A stretch of 63,369 nt of DNA from the NCBI GenBank assembly GCA_022601395.1, contig JAJACS010000009.1, positions 1 through 63,369 on the forward strand, given 5' to 3'. Source of the DNA: Chlamydiia bacterium (GTDB lineage: Bacteria; Chlamydiota; Chlamydiia; Chlamydiales; GCA-2402025). Both the position numbers and the translations under genes were made by a program. Shown in pieces: positions 1-9,940 of this stretch; position 1 is the first letter of the stretch, and the number at the start of each line of letters is the position of its first letter. The notes under the pieces are model-generated. The model was not told the DNA's origin and searched no databases. It saw only the letters and a list, made by a program, of their open reading frames with translations.

Positions 1-116
1 GGCACTCCATAGGCTAATTCACAAAGATAAGCAATAGGATAGTATTTCTGGCAGTATTCGCTCTGGTTTGTAGGTTCTAAAAATAGAACTAAAGCGATTT
101 GATATAGTAGGTTCAT
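1..116 (-). CDS. N-terminal fragment of an unidentified protein, cut by the window edge
   Basis: An ATG at 114-116 on the minus strand opens a frame of 38 codons with no stop before the window edge. The predicted start reads MNLLYQIALVLFLEPT, a short hydrophobic stretch that could be the beginning of a signal peptide or membrane segment. No clear Shine-Dalgarno is visible upstream. The rest of the protein lies outside the window, so no function can be given. The 207 bases between it and the next gene show nothing recognisable. Confidence 0.35.
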   Translation of the reverse strand, partial: MNLLYQIALVLFLEPTNQSEYCQKYYPIAYLCELAYGV

Positions 117-323
117 ATTTTACTAAATATTGTATTTTCAAATAAGATTTTAAGAGGTAATTTTATTCCTTTGCTGGAGTTAGAATCGCCACCTTTTACG
201 TCTCTATTAGTGTTTAAAAAAGGTCTGCAAATTGTTTTTAATTTTGCTAATTCTAGTTTTTTGAAAACATCTTTTTTTAAAAGCTCTGTTTTTCTACCCT
301 GATACCATTTCAGGAGGACTCAG

Positions 324-977
324 ATGAAAACTATCGTTATAACAGGAACAAACAAGGGCATTGGCCTTGAACTTGTAAAAAAGCTAAGCGCAAACAACAA
401 AGTTTTTGCCGTATGCAGAAAAGCATCTAGTGAGCTAGAAAGTATTTCATGTGAGATGATTGAAGGAATTGATGTTACAGAAGAAAGTTCTATTGCTCGC
501 CTGCAAAAAGAGCTAAAAGATGTGAGCATTGATCTTCTTATCAATAACGCTGGGATCGCCATCTGGAAGGAAGAACCTCAACTAAAAGAAAACATCCTAA
601 AGCAAATCGAAGTTAACGCCATTGCTCCTCTTATGCTTACAAGAGCTCTAGAGAGAAATCTAAAAAAAGGGAGCGTCGTTGTTATGATGTCATCTCGTAT
701 GGCCTCTATTTCTGATAATACTTCTGGCAGATCCTATGGTTACCGCGCATCTAAAACAGCTCTTAACTCTCTCACAAAAACGCTTACTTTTGAGCTCATG
801 CCAAAAGGGATTACAGCGTGTCTCATACATCCAGGAAGTGTCGATACCGAGATGAATCCAGGAGGCAGTGTGAAAGTCTGCGAATGCGTCGAGAAACTTA
901 TAAAAAGAATCGAAGGGATAGATGAAAAAGACTCTGGAAAATTCCTTCGATTTGATGAAGGCGAAATCGCTTGGTAG
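324..977 (+). CDS. Short-chain dehydrogenase/reductase (SDR)
   Basis: The 217-residue protein has the classical SDR layout. The dinucleotide-binding TGxxxGIG motif is at residues 7-14 (TGTNKGIG), NNAG is at 74-77, and the catalytic Tyr-x3-Lys pair is Y140/K144, preceded by a serine-rich stretch near 123-130 that should hold the catalytic Ser. A consensus AGGAGG sits about 6 bases before the ATG. The protein is probably a cytosolic NAD(P)-dependent carbonyl or alcohol oxidoreductase. The substrate cannot be read from sequence. Its stop abuts the stop of the convergent RND pump gene with no base between them. Confidence 0.88.
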   Translation: MKTIVITGTNKGIGLELVKKLSANNKVFAVCRKASSELESISCEMIEGIDVTEESSIARLQKELKDVSIDLLINNAGIAIWKEEPQLKENILKQIEVNAIAPLMLTRALERNLKKGSVVVMMSSRMASISDNTSGRSYGYRASKTALNSLTKTLTFELMPKGITACLIHPGSVDTEMNPGGSVKVCECVEKLIKRIEGIDEKDSGKFLRFDEGEIAW

Positions 978-3900
978 TTACTCTTCTACTTCTTCATCTG
1001 CTTGAATCGGCCTACAAAGCTTGTACTTTCTTTGCAGAAACTCCTGCAAGTGATGCATGTACATAAAGAAGCAAGGAATCACAAACAAAGTTACCACCTG
1101 TGAAAAGAGTAGTCCCCCAACAACAACCATACCAAGAGGAGCTCTACCCTTGGCTATTGTTCCCCCTATGCCAAGCGCGATTGGCACAGAGCCCATCATA
1201 GCAGCAAAGGTTGTCATAATAATGGGTCTAAACCGAATCAAACACGCACTTACAATTGAATCATAAGCACTCTTTTTGTTCTCATGAAGCTCTTCTAAAG
1301 CAAAATCCACAATCAGGATTCCATTTTTCATTACGATACCAATGAGCATAATTAGACCAATTAGAGCATAGATCGATAGCTTTTGGTTAAATAAAAGAAG
1401 TGTTAACAGCCCGCCAATCACTGCTACAGGTAGAGCGGATAATGGCACCATAGGATGGAGGAAGTTTTCATACAAAATTCCAAGGATAATATAGATGACA
1501 AAGATCGCGAGAAGAAGTAGCACTGTTAGCTCTTGAAAGGTTTTCTTAAAGGCTGCTGTGTTACCTGCAAGATTTTTAATGATCTGTTCAGGAAGCATTT
1601 TTTCTGCAACCTCTTCTAAAGCTACAATAGCATCAGATAGCGCATATCCTTCACCTACATCAAAAGATACAGTAACAGAGTTCATTGTATTGATATGGTT
1701 TACTTCAACAGCTCCTGCAACAAGCTCTGTATCGACAATAGAATCTATTGCCGTTTGCCTTTGGTCTTTCAGAGGTACAAAGTTCTCCTGGTTCATCGTA
1801 CCACTGTCTACTCTTCCTGTGTATATGCGATCCAACTTTGAAGGATCTCTAATTGCAGACTTTGTTCCTTCCAAAATTACATAGTACATGTTTTGAGGTT
1901 CGTTGATTTTTGAAATGTAGGTCTCTCCATAAGTATACATAAAGGAGTCTTCTACGTTCGTTGCGTTCAAGTTGTTATAAGAGTGCGCTTGGTCTCTTAG
2001 GATATTTACATTAAGAAGAGGTGTCGGTGGCAGTAAATCAGAAGATACTTGCCTTAGCTCTGGTCTTGCTTGAAGTGCCGCAATAAATTCGGGGGCTTTT
2101 TTATAGAGAATTTCAGGATCGATACTCTGCAAAATATACTGGTTATTCCCTTTTCCTGATGTAAGTCCACCTATTTGAAGGTTTATCAGAGGGAAAGATT
2201 TCATAAATGCCTGGGCTCCGACAAGCTCATCACTAATACTCTTTTCAATCTGCTTCATCACTTCCCAAACAGAGGGTCTTTTCTTGGTTTCAACAAGATT
2301 TAAGAAAAACATTGCCTGGTTGTCTGTTGGCGTTGAGGCCATACGGGCCATCGTATATACATAAGGGTTTCGCATACAAATCTTTTCAAGTTTGCTAACA
2401 ATCTCCAAGACTTTTTCTGGGGAATTCCCTGCATCGGTAACAAGAAACCCTTCCACAACCCCAAGATCATTTTTAGGAAGAAACTCCTTAGGAAGGATAA
2501 CAAAGAGATAAATAGACGCTGCGAAGTTTGCAAAGCAAAAGATCACTACATAAAATTTGTGCTTTAGAGACCATTTTAAAGCTGGCCTATAATACTTAAG
2601 AAGAAGTTCGTTCATCTTGTCAGAAAACTTCTCCATTCTTGTTTTCTTTGCAGCTTCATGCGCAGGAACAAAACGAGAACATAACATCGGTGTTAGAGAA
2701 AGGGATATAAAAGCAGAAAAAATAATCGCTATTAAAATCACGCCGGCAAACTCATGGAATATAGCTCCTACCATGCCACTCATAAATAGAAGAGGAACAA
2801 AAACAATCGCAAGACAAAGGGAAATAGAAACAACAGTGATAATGATCTGCTTTGACCCCCTTATAGCACCTTTATAAGGAGAGTCCCCAAGCTCCACATG
2901 ACGCACAATATTTTCAAGCACAACAATAGCATCATCAACCAAAAATCCAATCGCAAGAGTAAGAGCAGACATCGACATGATGTCAATGCTATACCCAAAT
3001 ACATACATCAAAATAAACGTTCCAATGATTGTAATAGGAAGTGTAATCAAAGGAATAATGCTGCTTCTCATTCTTCCCAGATAGACAAACACCACAAGTA
3101 CAACAAGAAGAAATGCTATTAAAAGTGTTAGCTCAACTTCGCTTACAGATTCTTGAATGAATGTAGCCTGAGTAAATGGAATCGTAAAGTTCATAGAAGC
3201 AGGAAGATCTTTACTCAGTTTTTCAAGCAGGGTTTCTATTTGTGTGCATACCTGCATCGTATTAAAGCCTTGCTGCTTAAAAACAGCAAGCACGACTACA
3301 TCTTCTTCTTTTTTGTCGTGAGTGATCCACTTAAAGCTTACCTTATCGTTTTCCAAACTTGGCACAGCTTTACCAATATCTTGAATACGAACGGGGTTAT
3401 CATTCTCATACTTGATAATCAGTGGATTATAGTCTTTTGCTTTGAAAATCTGACCGTATGTTCTTGTAATGATGGACTTGTTAGGCCCATAGAACTTACC
3501 TGTCGGTTGGTCTGGATTTTCATTATTTAGCGTATCTGCCACTTGCTTAAGTGTAATATCCTTTGCAGCAAGAGCTTCCGGATCCACATGCACTCTTACT
3601 GCATAGGGGTATCCATATGTTGTAATGTTTGCCACTCCATTTACTGTCCCAATTTGCTGACCAAGAAACGTGTAGGCATACTCATAGATCTTTGATGAAG
3701 GAACAATTTCAGAGGTAAGAACGCAATATAGGATCGGAGTATCAGAAGGGTTTGTTTTGGTATATGTGGGAGGATTCGGCAAGTTTTGAGGCAGCTGCCC
3801 CATAGCTTTGTCAATTGCGTTTTGCGTTTCTTGCGCTGCTACATTTATGCTAACTGTATCATGAAACTGCAAAATTACTGTTGATGTTTGATAATCATTT

Positions 3901-4148
3901 TGAGAAGTAACAAACTCAATCCCCTGCATGAGCATAAACTGCCTTTCTAGAGGCCCTGCAACAAGCCTTGCCATCTCATCAGGACTTGCTCCAGGATAAC
4001 TTGTAACTACTTGAATGATTGGCGGCTCAATAAATGGAATTGTGGAAACAGGCAAAAGTTTATATGCATACATTCCAAACACAATAAGTGGGAGCATCAA
4101 AAGAGATGTCATGACAGGTCTGTGAATAAAAGGCTTGGAAATGTTCAA
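978..4148 (-). CDS. RND-family efflux pump inner-membrane transporter (AcrB/MexB type)
   Basis: At 1056 residues this is a full-length HAE-type RND permease. A membrane helix follows the short cytosolic N-terminus, a large periplasmic loop follows, and the proton-relay acidic pair of TM4 is D405/D406 (GFLVDDAIVVLEN). The relay lysine of TM10 is K941 (GIVMKNGILIVDFA). The family exports drugs, detergents or lipids using the proton gradient as a trimer with an adaptor and an outer-membrane duct. The adaptor gene lies 3 bases upstream, so the two are almost certainly cotranscribed. No TolC-like duct gene is in the window. The substrate is unknown. Confidence 0.96.
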   Translation of the reverse strand: MNISKPFIHRPVMTSLLMLPLIVFGMYAYKLLPVSTIPFIEPPIIQVVTSYPGASPDEMARLVAGPLERQFMLMQGIEFVTSQNDYQTSTVILQFHDTVSINVAAQETQNAIDKAMGQLPQNLPNPPTYTKTNPSDTPILYCVLTSEIVPSSKIYEYAYTFLGQQIGTVNGVANITTYGYPYAVRVHVDPEALAAKDITLKQVADTLNNENPDQPTGKFYGPNKSIITRTYGQIFKAKDYNPLIIKYENDNPVRIQDIGKAVPSLENDKVSFKWITHDKKEEDVVVLAVFKQQGFNTMQVCTQIETLLEKLSKDLPASMNFTIPFTQATFIQESVSEVELTLLIAFLLVVLVVFVYLGRMRSSIIPLITLPITIIGTFILMYVFGYSIDIMSMSALTLAIGFLVDDAIVVLENIVRHVELGDSPYKGAIRGSKQIIITVVSISLCLAIVFVPLLFMSGMVGAIFHEFAGVILIAIIFSAFISLSLTPMLCSRFVPAHEAAKKTRMEKFSDKMNELLLKYYRPALKWSLKHKFYVVIFCFANFAASIYLFVILPKEFLPKNDLGVVEGFLVTDAGNSPEKVLEIVSKLEKICMRNPYVYTMARMASTPTDNQAMFFLNLVETKKRPSVWEVMKQIEKSISDELVGAQAFMKSFPLINLQIGGLTSGKGNNQYILQSIDPEILYKKAPEFIAALQARPELRQVSSDLLPPTPLLNVNILRDQAHSYNNLNATNVEDSFMYTYGETYISKINEPQNMYYVILEGTKSAIRDPSKLDRIYTGRVDSGTMNQENFVPLKDQRQTAIDSIVDTELVAGAVEVNHINTMNSVTVSFDVGEGYALSDAIVALEEVAEKMLPEQIIKNLAGNTAAFKKTFQELTVLLLLAIFVIYIILGILYENFLHPMVPLSALPVAVIGGLLTLLLFNQKLSIYALIGLIMLIGIVMKNGILIVDFALEELHENKKSAYDSIVSACLIRFRPIIMTTFAAMMGSVPIALGIGGTIAKGRAPLGMVVVGGLLFSQVVTLFVIPCFFMYMHHLQEFLQRKYKLCRPIQADEEVEE

Positions 4149-4151
4149 AAC

Positions 4152-5270
4152 TTACCACTCCTTAAACTTCTTAAGTATGTCATCTTCAACCTTAACTACA
4201 TTTACAGGAGAATTCGGCTTTACTTGTATTTGACCAGTTGTAATCACAAGCTCACCTTCTTCAATCCCCTTTTCAATCACTACAAGATCTCCATATGTTT
4301 CACCAACTTCAACATACTTAAACTTGGCTATGTTATCCGCTTCGATAACTTCAACATACATTCCTTTTTGACCGAGATTTATCGCTTCTTCTGGTACGAG
4401 AATCGCATCTTCTACATCTCTTAAAATCAACCGAACCTTAGCAAACTGCCCTGGCCACAGAAGCTCGTCTTCGTTCTTAAACTCTGCTCTTAAAGGAACC
4501 ATTCCAGTAGTCTCATCAACAGAGTTACTCACAACGATTAATTTTCCTATTTCCTCAACAACTTCCACTTCAGGAATATGTACTTTTACCTCTAAGTTTT
4601 CTTTACTCTGCTTCTTTAGAATACGAGTGAGTTGTTTTTCAGGAAGAGAAAAATCCACATAGATCGGCTGGATTTGATTCACAATAAGCAGTGTTGAGCC
4701 ATCGTTTTGGACAAGGTTTCCAATATCAACAAGCTTCTTACCAACTCTTCCTGTAAAAGGAGCTTTGATATAACAATAATCAAGATTTGTTCTTGCGTTA
4801 TCAACAGAGCCTTGATTTCTTTTTACTGTTCCAAGAAGCGCCTGAAAATTTGAAACATATTCGTCATAGTTCAACTTAGAAACATAGTCATCTTCTACAA
4901 GTTTTGTAAAGCGGATGACTTTCTCTTCTGCAAAGCGTAGTTGCGCCTTACTTTGTTCCAGCTCACCTTCTGATTCCTCAAGTTTTGCTTTGTAGTTGTC
5001 TGGATCAATCGTAATAAGAATATCACCTTTGTTCACATCCTTACCCTGCGTGTAATGAATGCCTTCAAGGTAACCTTCAACCTGTGACTGGATATTTGCG
5101 GAGTTATATGCTCTTACATGACCAATACCCTCTAAATAGTAAGGTACTGTTTTTTTTGCTGCATGTGCTGCATAAACCTTTGGAGGCGGCTTTTTAACTT
5201 CTTTTTTCTTTCCGCAAGAAACAAAGAGCAAACAAAAAGCACTTAATACATAAACAGAAAATCTCATCAT
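4152..5270 (-). CDS. RND efflux membrane-fusion (periplasmic adaptor) lipoprotein
   Basis: This is the HlyD/AcrA-family partner of the downstream RND pump. I start it at the ATG at 5270 because the protein then begins with a lipoprotein signal peptide ending LLFVSC (Cys19), and TTAGGAACC lies just upstream. The longer open frame to 5453 begins in AT-rich sequence without such features. The mature 350 residues contain a lipoyl-like half-motif (residues ~50-80), an alpha-hairpin (~85-160), the second lipoyl half with the family-typical IKAPFTGRVG, and a beta-barrel and membrane-proximal domain. The stop is 3 bases before the pump start, which indicates an operon. Confidence 0.94.
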   Translation of the reverse strand: MMRFSVYVLSAFCLLFVSCGKKKEVKKPPPKVYAAHAAKKTVPYYLEGIGHVRAYNSANIQSQVEGYLEGIHYTQGKDVNKGDILITIDPDNYKAKLEESEGELEQSKAQLRFAEEKVIRFTKLVEDDYVSKLNYDEYVSNFQALLGTVKRNQGSVDNARTNLDYCYIKAPFTGRVGKKLVDIGNLVQNDGSTLLIVNQIQPIYVDFSLPEKQLTRILKKQSKENLEVKVHIPEVEVVEEIGKLIVVSNSVDETTGMVPLRAEFKNEDELLWPGQFAKVRLILRDVEDAILVPEEAINLGQKGMYVEVIEADNIAKFKYVEVGETYGDLVVIEKGIEEGELVITTGQIQVKPNSPVNVVKVEDDILKKFKEW

Positions 5271-5382
5271 GGTTCCTAACAATACAAAAGAAACCCTTTT
5301 ACAAATTTTTTTATAATCTATCAACCACGTATTCAAAATTGTGACTTTTTTTTTACTTAGATAACCCTTGTTTAAACTGCTA

Positions 5383-5414
5383 TTTACAGGTTCATTCAAC
5401 AGTTGTCGTATAAT
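5383..5414 (+). promoter_or_regulatory. Possible promoter for the GH16-like gene
   Basis: A perfect TATAAT at 5409-5414 lies about 54 bases before the ATG. The best upstream partner is TTTACA at 5383-5388, but the 20-base spacer is longer than optimal. The site lies in the divergent intergenic region between the adaptor and GH16-like genes. Confidence 0.3.
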
Positions 5415-5467
5415 TTTTCTTATATTAGGATAGAAACGATTCAACAAATACAAATTATGATCGTCTT

Positions 5468-7879
5468 ATGAAAAAGTTTTGGATAACACTACTATGTATT
5501 TTTTCTGTAGCAGCCGTTTCTTCAGGAACTTACTACGGCCTGAAGTTTTATAAGAATGAGCCTTCTCCATTTGTAGCAACACCTTTCGATACTTATATCG
5601 AACTCTCCTGGAAAGAGGATCCCAATGCCGCTTACTATACAGTTTGCAGCTCTACAAAAAACTTTCCAACATCCATCAATGATGGTGAAAAGATCTACGT
5701 TGGTAAAGGGATAAAATTAATCAACGTGCAGGCAGACAGGAACCTTGATAACGGAACGACTTATTACTACACCCTTTTTGCAATAGACCGCACTGGATCC
5801 ATTGTAAACAGCTTCGATACAAGTGCCACTCCGACTCCTATGCAACACAAAAATCTTGTTGAAAACGCTGATTTTTCAAACAACCTCGTATACTGGTCTA
5901 GATCTCAAGGCGGAAACATTGAGGTGAAAAAAGCAAAAGACCCTAGCATAGGCTATTATGTTGAAATGTCCCCTTCATCTATATCTTCAGCATTTTTGAA
6001 GCAAAAAATATCAGGACTAAAACCTAAAACTCTATACACGGTATCTCTAGAAACATTTTCTAATTCAATCTCCACACCACCTACTTTTTCAATCAGTGGA
6101 GGAATTCAACAGGAACAGCAACTTAAAAACCTCACTCCTCCTCCAAAAACGCAACCTGTTTTTGGTTTTGGACCTCTTACATATTCCTACGCAGAGTTAA
6201 GTGACTTAAACAAATGGCAAAGAAAAAGTTTTGTATTTTTTACCGGAAGCAATGATTCAAAAAGTCCAAATAGATTCGATGGTACAGTAACACTTACTCT
6301 TACTGCACCAAGAACACAAGATCCAAATGCATATTCAGCTTATGCTCAAGTGCAAGTAATTGAGGGTATCACACCTTTTTACTACCCTACCCCTAAAGTT
6401 CCAGAAATAGGCGAAAGCTTAGTACAAAACCCTACTTTTAAAGGAAAGCCTCCTAAAGACTGGACTCTCTCGAACACAACCATTATTAACGAAAGAATCA
6501 ACCCAAAAACAACAGCTTCTGTTTTAAAGCTTAATCCGAACGAAACTGAAACATCGGATGCTGTGCAAATATCTCCCTTTGAACTTGCCCTCAACAGCAC
6601 CTATAGGTTTAATTGCCTTGTAAAGGTAGACCCAGGAAAAATTGCCTATATCTACCTTTACGACAAATACACAAACAACCCTCTTTTCTCTATGCCAATA
6701 TCGCAACATCTCGCAGATGGCAACTGGCATGCTGTTTCGAAAACATTCAAAACGCCTTCATCGTTAAGAGTGCTTCCAATGCTTATGTTCTCTGCCTATA
6801 AACAACAAGGTGAAGGTTGGCATGCGAGCTTTACAAAACCTTATTTGCCTGCCGTAGGAGGAGAAGCTCTTCCAGAAGCATATCCTATTCCTCAAATGCA
6901 GCTTGGGGAAAAAATCTGGTCTTTTGACAGAGGTTTTTTAGACCCGAGTGAGTGGCTTATTCTAAATCAAAAAGGCTCTTATCCAAACAATATTTCTTTT
7001 ACAACGATCCCAAATAACGAAGGTAAACTTGTAAAAGTGATGAAGCTCACAGGTTATGGAAGTAAAGCCGAGACAGACAGGCAGTATAGAGGCGCATCCA
7101 TAATGACACGGGATTACTTTGCTTCTGGTCGTTATGATGTTTTTGCAAAAATTGGAGATGTTTATGAAGAAGACGGGTCCCTAGACCCTAACTTCAAAAA
7201 TAGAGGTCCTTTGGGCTGCTGTTTTGCTATTTGGCCTTATAGCTACATCACCTACGCAGACACACACAATCCAAGACTCTTTGATGAACCAAACCCTATT
7301 AGAAACACAGAAATCGACATCGAACTGCCAGGAGCTCTGCCAAAAGGTGCACGTAACTTTTCATTCAATCAAGGAAGACTAAATACTTGGGGTGGTCAAA
7401 GAGGTGGTGACGGTGGAAACATCGAACTCCACAGAAAAGTTCCTAAAAATATTTCACTTCTTGATGGAAAAATACATCAATTTACCATCGTATGGCATTC
7501 TGGAACTGATACAGAAGGCGACGAAAGAGTCCCTGGATTTGTCAAATGGTATGTAGATACCGGAGCTACATTAAACGAAGACAACCTTTGGGCGGAATGG
7601 AGAGGCTCCAGCTATGGATTTGATAATATCCCTTATAGATGTGCAAGACTCTATATGGGCTGCTGGTTCCCACCTGGCTCTTACAATACAAGTGGCACAT
7701 GGGTTCCTGGATGGGCAGGAACACCTTCATGGTACAGCGCAGACTTCTACATTGAAAAAGTCATCTATGCTCCCCTTTCTGAAAAGATGCTCGATGGGTA
7801 CCCACTGCCAAACAGAGATCGCTACGAACCAGAGACATCACCAACGCACTATTGGCACCAAATGTCGATACCAAAATAG
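5468..7879 (+). CDS. Secreted or anchored multidomain glycoside hydrolase, GH16-like
   Basis: The 803-residue protein starts with a signal peptide or single anchor (residues 1-28). A fibronectin type III-like domain follows (~33-120). Next come two beta-sandwich modules resembling CBM4/9, each opening with a 'L(V)xNxxF' motif (about 130-300 and 320-460). The C-terminal ~320 residues form a GH16-like domain with the diagnostic E-x-D-x-E at E615-I-D-I-E619 (nucleophile and acid/base) and a WYVD strand further on. GH16 enzymes cut beta-1,3/1,4-glucans or galactans, but the true polysaccharide here is unknown. It is monocistronic and divergent from the RND operon, with no clear Shine-Dalgarno. 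Confidence 0.78.
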   Translation: MKKFWITLLCIFSVAAVSSGTYYGLKFYKNEPSPFVATPFDTYIELSWKEDPNAAYYTVCSSTKNFPTSINDGEKIYVGKGIKLINVQADRNLDNGTTYYYTLFAIDRTGSIVNSFDTSATPTPMQHKNLVENADFSNNLVYWSRSQGGNIEVKKAKDPSIGYYVEMSPSSISSAFLKQKISGLKPKTLYTVSLETFSNSISTPPTFSISGGIQQEQQLKNLTPPPKTQPVFGFGPLTYSYAELSDLNKWQRKSFVFFTGSNDSKSPNRFDGTVTLTLTAPRTQDPNAYSAYAQVQVIEGITPFYYPTPKVPEIGESLVQNPTFKGKPPKDWTLSNTTIINERINPKTTASVLKLNPNETETSDAVQISPFELALNSTYRFNCLVKVDPGKIAYIYLYDKYTNNPLFSMPISQHLADGNWHAVSKTFKTPSSLRVLPMLMFSAYKQQGEGWHASFTKPYLPAVGGEALPEAYPIPQMQLGEKIWSFDRGFLDPSEWLILNQKGSYPNNISFTTIPNNEGKLVKVMKLTGYGSKAETDRQYRGASIMTRDYFASGRYDVFAKIGDVYEEDGSLDPNFKNRGPLGCCFAIWPYSYITYADTHNPRLFDEPNPIRNTEIDIELPGALPKGARNFSFNQGRLNTWGGQRGGDGGNIELHRKVPKNISLLDGKIHQFTIVWHSGTDTEGDERVPGFVKWYVDTGATLNEDNLWAEWRGSSYGFDNIPYRCARLYMGCWFPPGSYNTSGTWVPGWAGTPSWYSADFYIEKVIYAPLSEKMLDGYPLPNRDRYEPETSPTHYWHQMSIPK

Positions 7880-7942
7880 CCACCTTCTTGAAGATTAAAG
7901 TCAAATAGAATAAACTCAGCTAAAATCAGACAAGGTTGTATA

Positions 7943-9220
7943 ATGAAAAAACATACCGGCGCTTTAAGATGGTTCATTTGGAGCCTCGCTGCCTTTTTCT
8001 ATTTCTATGAATATCTTCTTCGTGTTTCTACATCTGTTATGGTTCCAGAACTCATGCAGGCATTCCACGTGGATGCTGCAGCTCTTGGTCTTGTGAGTGC
8101 TTTCTACTTTTATGCCTATGCTCCTATGCAAATCCCTGTAGGAATATTAATCGACAGATTTGGAGCGAAAAAACTTCTTTCTCTTGCCTCTCTTGTGTGC
8201 GGCGCAGGTATCATTGTTTTTGGTGTCTCGCATGCTGTATGGGAAGCTTGTGCCGGAAGATTCTTTATGGGACTTGGTTCTTCGATTGCTTTTGTAGCTA
8301 TGGTCTTTGTTTGTACACACTGGTTCGAGAAATCCAAAAGAGCCCTGCTCGTTGGCCTTGCAAACTCAATTGGAATGCTTGGAGCTATTTGTGGTCAGGG
8401 GCCTCTGTCTCTTACTATAAAGGCTCTTGACTGGAGAGTCACAAGCCTTGCTCTTGGTGTGATTGGATTCGTTCTCGCGGTTGTTATTTACCTTATCATT
8501 GGCAGAAGAAAGCAAGCTCCTGCAACACTCGAACGACGCACTACTGCGGAATCACTTGGTAAAGCACTTAAAGAGCTTTGCAAAAGTGGACACACATGGC
8601 TCAATGCAATTATTGCTCTTTTCTTTTATATGACGACAACAGCCGTTGGTGGTCTTTGGGGAGTACCATTCATCCAAAAAACCTACCACGTAAGTAAACA
8701 TACTGCAGGTTTTGCTACTTCAATGCTTTTTTTCGGATGGCTTATAGGCGGACCTGTAATGGGCTATCTATCAGATAAACTAAGGAACAGAAAGCTCATT
8801 ATCTTGGTTACAATATTCCTCACGCTAGCTTCTCTACTATGTGTTGTATACCTGACATCTATGCCAATATTCCTTGTCTATATTTTTATGTTCCTTGTGG
8901 GATTCTTCTCCTCTGGACAGCTTCTAAACTTCACTCTAGCAGCAGAAATAAACTCTCAAAGTATCAAAGGGACTTCTATTGCCTTTACAAACTTTATCGT
9001 AGCAGTAGGAAGCTCTATTGTGCAGCCTATCATCGGGGTATTTCTGGATTATGGTTGGAATGGGAAAACATTAAATGGAGTGAATGTTTACTCTGTGAAA
9101 GACTTCCAAAATGCCTTTTTGATCCTACCGATCATGCTTGCTCTTGCAGGTCTTTTAACATTTTTCTTAAAAGAGCAGACTCCTACTCTCGGTGCGAGCG
9201 AAACATCAACTGGCGATTAG
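7943..9220 (+). CDS. Major facilitator superfamily transporter
   Basis: The 425-residue protein has about 12 hydrophobic segments and the MFS loop 2-3 signature (GILIDRFGAKKLL, about residues 69-81). An AAGG Shine-Dalgarno precedes the ATG. Its N-terminal half resembles anion or sugar-phosphate-like MFS carriers of intracellular bacteria. The substrate cannot be assigned. It resembles the second MFS gene at 17709-18995, including an unusual periplasmic stretch before the last helix (W-x-GK-x3-G-x2-Y). Its last 4 bases overlap the convergent gene that follows. Confidence 0.92.
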   Translation: MKKHTGALRWFIWSLAAFFYFYEYLLRVSTSVMVPELMQAFHVDAAALGLVSAFYFYAYAPMQIPVGILIDRFGAKKLLSLASLVCGAGIIVFGVSHAVWEACAGRFFMGLGSSIAFVAMVFVCTHWFEKSKRALLVGLANSIGMLGAICGQGPLSLTIKALDWRVTSLALGVIGFVLAVVIYLIIGRRKQAPATLERRTTAESLGKALKELCKSGHTWLNAIIALFFYMTTTAVGGLWGVPFIQKTYHVSKHTAGFATSMLFFGWLIGGPVMGYLSDKLRNRKLIILVTIFLTLASLLCVVYLTSMPIFLVYIFMFLVGFFSSGQLLNFTLAAEINSQSIKGTSIAFTNFIVAVGSSIVQPIIGVFLDYGWNGKTLNGVNVYSVKDFQNAFLILPIMLALAGLLTFFLKEQTPTLGASETSTGD

Positions 9221-9897
9221 GAAGCTTTCTTGAAAAAAGACAGCTTCTTTTTAAGCTCTTCTATTTCAATGATTGCCTGTTTTAAATCACTCGCTAGGCT
9301 TTGCTTTTCAACCTCAAGCTTATCTTGCATAGCTTTCATCTCAAGGCTTTTCTTTGCGATCTTTTCTTCCATCGTTTGTTTCATGTTTGCAAGTTCATCA
9401 GCTTGTGAAACATCTGCAGGAGCGCCTTTTTTATTACGGTTCTCTAAGGCTTCCTTATACTCTTCTTTAAGACTCTCAACCAAAGTATGATAGCCTTTGC
9501 TTAGTCGGCTAATTTCCTCTTTCACCTTCTCATTATGCTTTTCTTGAGCCTTTAAAAGAGTATCAAGTGCACTCTTATGATAATTCTTTAAGGATTCTAT
9601 ATTAGATGCTTCAAAATCTTCTGAACCTTTTTTTGGAAATGAACCAGGGGTAAGCTTTCCATTCTCATACTTATGAAGCTTCTCTTTAAGCTGCTTATTT
9701 TCTGTATCAAAGCTTGCTTTAAGAATTTTTAGGTGACGGTCAAAATTCCTCTTCTGCCGTACAAACTTCTTATGATAGCTCTCCCTAGTTTGAGGAGATC
9801 TTCTTCTTACAATCACCTGCATAATAATCAATGCGACTACGATTGCAATTAAGCAGAAAACAGATACCGTATAAAAATTCCATTGAAACTCAAACAT
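9217..9897 (-). CDS. Single-pass membrane protein with long coiled coil, unknown function
   Basis: I do not recognise this 226-residue protein. Residues ~10-29 form one hydrophobic helix followed by an RRR motif, so the rest is probably cytosolic. From about residue 40 to the end the sequence is rich in Lys, Glu, Leu and Ala with heptad-like spacing, indicating an extended coiled coil of roughly 180 residues. It could be a scaffold, an RmuC-like protein fragment or a cell-envelope organiser, but no catalytic motif is visible. It overlaps the convergent MFS gene by 4 bases. Confidence 0.72.
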   Translation of the reverse strand: MFEFQWNFYTVSVFCLIAIVVALIIMQVIVRRRSPQTRESYHKKFVRQKRNFDRHLKILKASFDTENKQLKEKLHKYENGKLTPGSFPKKGSEDFEASNIESLKNYHKSALDTLLKAQEKHNEKVKEEISRLSKGYHTLVESLKEEYKEALENRNKKGAPADVSQADELANMKQTMEEKIAKKSLEMKAMQDKLEVEKQSLASDLKQAIIEIEELKKKLSFFKKAS

Positions 9898-9940
9898 AAA
9901 CTCACCCTTTTCTTCTCAATAGCATAGAGCATTTGAGGTT

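Noticed and set aside
5271..5453. N-terminal extension of the efflux adaptor from 5453
   Set aside because: The lipoprotein signal begins at the ATG at 5270 with a ribosome site. The upstream frame is AT-rich, low complexity and overlaps the likely divergent promoter region.
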